Below are positions 19,487 to 23,329 of a stretch of DNA of 23,329 nt, piece by piece. This DNA is from Actinomycetota bacterium. Its GTDB lineage: Bacteria; Actinomycetota; Acidimicrobiia; Acidimicrobiales; Aldehydirespiratoraceae. The DNA is taken from positions 1 to 23,329 of the forward strand of contig JAAXHB010000050.1 in assembly GCA_012271125.1 (NCBI GenBank), given 5' to 3'. The notes below the pieces were generated by a model. It did not search any database, was not told where the DNA came from, and was given only the letters and a program-made list of their open reading frames with translations. The position numbers and the translations under genes are program-made. Every line of letters starts with the position of its first letter. Position 1 is the stretch's first letter.

Positions 19487-22252
19487 ATGACTGACAACAC
19501 AGATATCCCCGAGTCCGGCACTCCCGAATCAGACGACTCAACCTCAGGAGCCGATATTGGAGCCGACGGCGACGCTGTAATCGACAACGCAGCCGAAGAC
19601 GTCCAAACCCTCACCGCCGAACCAAGCGGCACCATCACCAACATCGAAATCCAAGAGGAGATGGAACGGTCGTTCCTCGACTACGCCATGTCGGTCATCA
19701 TCTCCCGAGCCCTACCCGACGCCCGAGATGGCCTCAAACCGGTACACCGCCGCATCCTCTGGTCAATGTTCGACCAAGGGTTCCGCTCCAACCGCGGCCA
19801 TGTGAAGTGCGCCCGAGTGGTTGGCGATGTGATGGCTCGCTTCCACCCCCACGGCGATTCCGCCATCTACGACGCCCTCGCTCGTATGGCACAGCCCTTC
19901 TCTCTGCTGCATCCGCTGATCGATTTCCATGGCAACTACGGCTCGCCCGAAGACCCGCCCGCCGCCTCTCGCTACACCGAATGCCGACTCGATGAGCTCG
20001 CCATGTCGATGCTCTCCGACATCGGCGAAGAAACCGTCGATTTTGTCGATAACTACTCCGGCGATTTCGTCGAACCTGCAGTTCTCCCCGCCCGCCTGCC
20101 AAACCTTCTCATCAACGGCAGCCAAGGCATCGCCGTCGGCATGGCAACCAGCATCCCGCCTCACAACCTTGGCGAAGTCATCGACGCCGTTGTGCACCTG
20201 CTCGACAACCCCGACGCCACCACCGAAGACCTACTCCAGCACATCAAAGGCCCGGACTTCCCGACCGGCTGCAAGATTCTCGGCAAAGCCGGCATTGTCG
20301 AGGCCTACCGCACCGGTCGCGGCTCGATCAAGATGCGTGCCGAGGTCACCACCACCGAAATCGGTCGCCGCACCGCACTAGTCGTCACCGCTTTCCCATA
20401 TCAGGTCTCCGCCGGTGCTGTCGCCACGAAAATCTCCGAGCTCGTCCACGCCCGTGAAATTGAAGGCATCGCCGATGTCAACGATGAATCCTCCGGCGAC
20501 GACACCCGCTTCGTTATCAAACTCAAGGCCAACACCAACCCCGAAGTCGTCCTAAACAACCTCTGGAAACACACCCCGCTGCAGTCGACGTTCCCGGTCA
20601 ACATGGTCGCCCTCGTCGACGGCGTCCCCCGCACCCTCACCCTTCGAGACGCCGTCGATGCCTACGTCGGCCACCAGATCGACGTCGTCACCCGCCGCAG
20701 CGAATACCGCCTCGCCCAGAACCGTGCCCGCCTGCACATTCTCGAAGGCCTGATCCGCGCGCTCGACCTGATCGACGAAATCATTGAGCTAATCAAAGGT
20801 AGCGAAACTCGAGCCGACGCTCAGGCCGCCCTCGAAGCCGCCCCCTATGAGTTCTCCGAAACCCAAGCCAACTACATCCTCGACATGACCCTCGCCCGCC
20901 TCACCAAAATCGGCCGTGTCCAACTCGAAACCGAAGCCGAAGAAAAGCGCGCACAAATCGCCGAGCTTGAGGCCATCCTCGCCGACGACGGCAAGCTCCG
21001 AGCAGTCATTCGCACCGAAATCAACGAGATCCGCTCCAGCTTCGCCGCCACCCGCATCTCCGAATTTGACGTCGACCCCGGCGAGCTCGACATCGAACAC
21101 CTCATCGAAGACGACCCGCTGGTGTTCACCCTGTCGGCATCGGGCTACACCAAAGTCGTCGGCGCCGACGAATACAAGCTGCAAGGCAGAGGCGGCAAGG
21201 GCGTCGCCGGTGCCAAACTCAAAGACGACACCGACACCGTCACCCATCTCATCCACACCACCGCCCATTCGTATCTGCTGCTGTTCAGCAATCGCGGCAA
21301 GGTCTATCGCCTCAAGGCGCATCAGATTCCCCGGGCATCACGCACCGCTCGCGGCACCGCCATCGTCAACTTGTTGCCCCTCGAAGACGGCGAGCACATC
21401 GCCGAGGTCATCGACACCCGTGACTACGAAACCAACCGCTACTTGTTCTTCGCCACCGCCCGCGGCAAGGTTAAGCGCACCAGTTTCAACGCCTATGACC
21501 GCTCCCGCCGCCAGGGTCTGATTGCGATCCGCCTCGAAGACGGCGATGAGCTAGTCGCCGTGCTTGGCACCAACGACGATGACGACATCATGCTGACTTC
21601 TCGCCTCGGCCAAGCCATCCGCTTCACCCAGGACAAGGTGCGCAACATGGGCCGCAATGCCGCCGGCGTCAAGGGTCTACGCTTCAAACACGACGGCGAC
21701 TCAGTCATTTCCTGCGCGGCGGTCCACGAGGTCGAAACTTTGCTGTTCGTCACGTCGGCCGGTTTTGGCAAGCGCACCAAAGTCGCTGAGTTCGCCCCCA
21801 AAGGTCGCGGTGGAATGGGTGTCATCGGCATTCAGCTCGGCAAGGGTCGTGGTGAGGTCATCGGCACCCTGACCGTCGCTGAGACTGACGAGGTGCTCGC
21901 CGTCGCCAGCGATGGCAAGGTGATTCGAGTTCCCGTTTCTGGGATTTCCGAAAGCGGGCGCAACGCCAAAGGCGTCTGGTTCATGAAACCCGCCGAGGGC
22001 GAACATGTCGTAGCAATCGACATTGCTGGTGAAGACGATGATGATGTCAACGACGATGGCAGCGACGCCACGAGCGACGCTGCTGATGATGGCTTCGACG
22101 CCACGAGCGCCGCTGTTGCTGATGGCTTCGACGCCACGAGCGCCGAAGCTAATAATGATGACAACGACGACGGCATCTCCGAAAACGATGACAATGACGA
22201 CCAAGACAACGACGAGAAAGACAATGACAGCGCCAAAAATGATGGTAAATGA
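19487..22252 (+). CDS. gyrA: DNA gyrase subunit A
   Basis: A 921-residue DNA-cleaving subunit. An acidic N-terminal extension of ~50 residues precedes ITNIEIQEEMERSFLDYAMS. The catalytic Tyr is Y163 in AASRYTECRL. The quinolone-determining region reads HPHGDSAIYDALARM, with Ser and Asp at the two common resistance positions, as in susceptible enzymes. The C-terminal beta-pinwheel carries a GyrA-box of the form QGRGGKG. The last ~73 residues (from about 849) are almost all Asp, Asn, Ala, Ser and Glu, with an 11-residue repeat. It is co-transcribed with gyrB. Confidence 0.97.
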   Translation: MTDNTDIPESGTPESDDSTSGADIGADGDAVIDNAAEDVQTLTAEPSGTITNIEIQEEMERSFLDYAMSVIISRALPDARDGLKPVHRRILWSMFDQGFRSNRGHVKCARVVGDVMARFHPHGDSAIYDALARMAQPFSLLHPLIDFHGNYGSPEDPPAASRYTECRLDELAMSMLSDIGEETVDFVDNYSGDFVEPAVLPARLPNLLINGSQGIAVGMATSIPPHNLGEVIDAVVHLLDNPDATTEDLLQHIKGPDFPTGCKILGKAGIVEAYRTGRGSIKMRAEVTTTEIGRRTALVVTAFPYQVSAGAVATKISELVHAREIEGIADVNDESSGDDTRFVIKLKANTNPEVVLNNLWKHTPLQSTFPVNMVALVDGVPRTLTLRDAVDAYVGHQIDVVTRRSEYRLAQNRARLHILEGLIRALDLIDEIIELIKGSETRADAQAALEAAPYEFSETQANYILDMTLARLTKIGRVQLETEAEEKRAQIAELEAILADDGKLRAVIRTEINEIRSSFAATRISEFDVDPGELDIEHLIEDDPLVFTLSASGYTKVVGADEYKLQGRGGKGVAGAKLKDDTDTVTHLIHTTAHSYLLLFSNRGKVYRLKAHQIPRASRTARGTAIVNLLPLEDGEHIAEVIDTRDYETNRYLFFATARGKVKRTSFNAYDRSRRQGLIAIRLEDGDELVAVLGTNDDDDIMLTSRLGQAIRFTQDKVRNMGRNAAGVKGLRFKHDGDSVISCAAVHEVETLLFVTSAGFGKRTKVAEFAPKGRGGMGVIGIQLGKGRGEVIGTLTVAETDEVLAVASDGKVIRVPVSGISESGRNAKGVWFMKPAEGEHVVAIDIAGEDDDDVNDDGSDATSDAADDGFDATSAAVADGFDATSAEANNDDNDDGISENDDNDDQDNDEKDNDSAKNDGK
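22055..22153 (+). repeat. Three 33-bp tandem repeats in the gyrA tail
   Basis: Units start at 22055, 22088 and 22121 and give DGSDATSDAAD, DGFDATSAAVA and DGFDATSAEAN. The second and third share 24 identical bases at their beginning. Confidence 0.9.
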
Positions 22253-22616
22253 GCAGCTGACATCTGATAAGGGTCAGGCAACCATCTTGATGGTCATGGC
22301 TCTGATGACAATGGCGGTAATAACTATTGTCTTGGCACAAGGTGGACGCCAAGCCGGTCTCAAGGTGCGTACCCAAATTGCCGCCGATGCTGCTGCCCTA
22401 GCTAGTGCATCAGAACAAGACGCAGTTTCTGCCCGTCAAGCTGCCCAGGAGCTAGCTAAAGCAAACAACAATGCCAGCATCGCTGCCTTTGATTATGAGG
22501 TTGCCTCTGGCGGCACCATTTCAACTTCAGTCGCAGTAGAGCTAGAAGGTCAATACAGATCAGCCACCGCCGCAGCCGTCCCCATCTGGCAATCACTTAT
22601 CCCTAATGGCAACTAA
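22242..22616 (+). CDS. TadE/TadG-like small secreted or pilus-type protein
   Basis: A 124-residue protein. It starts MVNEQLTSDKGQATILMVMA: a short polar head ending in a GQAT motif, a hydrophobic segment (~15-34), then RTQIAADAAALASASEQD. This is the layout of TadE/TadG-like (Flp pilus-related) proteins of actinobacteria. The rest is Ala/Ser-rich with a short strand-forming region. ATG 22239 and 22242 are adjacent; either overlaps the gyrA end by 11-14 nt, so expression is probably coupled to gyrA. The upstream in-frame extension is only the gyrA tail read in another frame. No tad operon is visible here. Confidence 0.75.
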   Translation: MVNEQLTSDKGQATILMVMALMTMAVITIVLAQGGRQAGLKVRTQIAADAAALASASEQDAVSARQAAQELAKANNNASIAAFDYEVASGGTISTSVAVELEGQYRSATAAAVPIWQSLIPNGN

Positions 22617-22628
22617 TCCCTAATGGCA
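22599..22628 (+). repeat. 13-bp direct repeat at the TadE-like/DUF3566 junction
   Basis: ATCCCTAATGGCA occurs at 22599-22611 and 22616-22628. The second copy carries the DUF3566 start codon and the first an out-of-frame ATG; the TadE-like stop lies between. Confidence 0.8.
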
Positions 22629-23282
22629 CTCCCCGGTCCCATACAAGAACGCTCCGCTCGTCGAATGCGAGCACGGCGAGTGCGTCGTCTTGTGCGACAT
22701 GTCGAACCCTGGTCGGTTCTCAAGGTGTCGCTGATCATGTACTTCTGCGGCTGGGTAGTGGTGTTGTTCGTCGGCGTAACCTTGTGGCAGCTCGCCGACG
22801 GTGCTGGCCTCATCTCAAACATCGAAAACTTCGTCACCGAACTCGGTGCTCTCGAGTCTTTTGAAATACACGGCAATCAAATATTTCGCATAGCTGCCGT
22901 CGGCGGTCTGATGCTTGTTGTTGCTTTCACCGGACTGACCGTGCTTGCTGCGGTGGTGTTCAACCTCGTTAGCGATCTAACCGGCGGAGTCCGAGTCACC
23001 GTTGTCGAAGAAGAAACTGCTCGCCTACGCGTTCGACGCACCGGTCACAATTCTTCTGGTCATCCACCAACCGGCCCAATGCCGGGAACAATGCCTGGCG
23101 CACCACCAGTTCCCGGAGCCAAGCCACCTCGTCAAAAATTCCCTCGGCCACCAAAGGCACCCCGTCCATCCAAACAACCGCGTCCCCCGCGTCAAAAGGG
23201 CACCCCACTGAGTGAAAAGTTGCGCGAATCCGTCAAAAAGGCCCGCCCAAACAGCTCCGAGCCTGAAGACGCAGGCACCTAG
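22623..23282 (+). CDS. DUF3566 transmembrane protein
   Basis: A 219-residue membrane protein. A basic N-terminus (RRMRARRVRRLVRHVEPWSVLKVSL) leads into a first membrane segment (~35-57). An extracytoplasmic loop with LISNIENFVTELG follows, then a second segment (~90-115) ending VFNLVSDLTGGVRVTVVEE. This is the DUF3566 pattern found downstream of gyrA across actinobacteria. The C-terminal ~80 residues are Pro/Lys/Arg-rich and likely disordered. Function is unknown; links to cell-envelope or division have been suggested by its conserved position only. ATG 22623 follows the previous stop by 6 bp. Confidence 0.88.
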   Translation: MALPGPIQERSARRMRARRVRRLVRHVEPWSVLKVSLIMYFCGWVVVLFVGVTLWQLADGAGLISNIENFVTELGALESFEIHGNQIFRIAAVGGLMLVVAFTGLTVLAAVVFNLVSDLTGGVRVTVVEEETARLRVRRTGHNSSGHPPTGPMPGTMPGAPPVPGAKPPRQKFPRPPKAPRPSKQPRPPRQKGTPLSEKLRESVKKARPNSSEPEDAGT

Positions 23283-23304
23283 CGCCGATAACCTCAAGGC
23301 AAGC

Positions 23305-23329
23305 GGGGCTATAGCTCAGTCGGTTAGAG
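23305..23329 (+). tRNA. ileT: tRNA-Ile (5' part, cut by window end)
   Basis: GGGGCTATAGCTCAGTCGG then TTAGAG: acceptor 5' strand GGGGCTA, the D-arm TAGCTCAG..GG..TAGAG. The anticodon is outside the window. The sequence equals the usual bacterial tRNA-Ile(GAU) start, and tRNA-Ile follows gyrA and DUF3566 in many actinobacteria. Confidence 0.85.

Noticed and set aside
20789..21322. Minus-strand Gly/Asp-rich frame of 177 codons
   Set aside because: Antisense of gyrA; GC-rich codon bias keeps it open.
1..23329. CRISPR array, transposase or prophage genes
   Set aside because: No regularly spaced direct repeats with unique spacers, and no transposase, integrase or phage protein motifs seen.

Overview
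The window is a chromosomal replication-origin neighbourhood of an actinomycete. The order trxB-trxA-cwlM-like-parB-parA, then rsmG-jag-yidC-yidD-rnpA-rpmH, dnaA-dnaN-recF-DUF721-gyrB-gyrA, a TadE/G-like gene, DUF3566 and the start of tRNA-Ile is the classic actinobacterial oriC layout. The moderate GC, many start codons without a Shine-Dalgarno, and TTGTCCACA-type DnaA boxes fit Actinomycetota. My guess is a lineage such as Acidimicrobiia, but the class is an inference from general resemblance only.

Left arm. Positions 1-645 hold the 3' end of an acidic protein that may be the extracytoplasmic part of an anti-sigma factor (the analogous mycobacterial slot is rsmA, beside sigM). It is followed by a small membrane protein, thioredoxin reductase, thioredoxin, and a CwlM-like protein with two peptidoglycan-binding repeats and an amidase-type domain that has lost its visible metal ligands. 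These plus-strand genes converge on parB-parA (minus strand).

Between parA and rsmG lies the least ordinary part of the window, about 1.9 kb (5622-7515). It carries a Thr/Ser/Asp-rich lipoprotein gene and three small plus-strand genes. Two of the three are clear paralogues, and the third copy is broken by a frameshift. The stretch is punctuated by four parS-like ParB sites (5798, 6303, 6765, 7500). Two of the small genes share one upstream module: parS, 16 nt, TACACT, 8-9 nt, start codon. A fifth parS-like site lies inside yidD.

The minus-strand block rpmH-rnpA-yidD-yidC-jag-rsmG makes the ribosomal protein L34, RNase P protein, membrane insertion machinery, an RNA-binding KH/R3H protein and the 16S methyltransferase. 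Four consecutive genes here (jag, yidC, yidD, rnpA) contain in-frame tandem repeats with a 15-bp period. A 121-bp potential fold sits between jag and rsmG.

Origin and right arm. The rpmH-dnaA gap (795 bp) has no convincing gene. The dnaA-dnaN gap holds the likely oriC: DnaA boxes, DnaA-trio-like TAC repeats and an AT-rich unwinding region. DnaA differs from the family consensus in the P-loop and in the DnaA-box recognition motif. DnaN, GyrB and GyrA each carry acidic or low-complexity insertions or tails. The window ends 25 nt into a tRNA-Ile gene. Replication would leave oriC in both directions, with dnaA through gyrA and rpmH through parB transcribed away from it.
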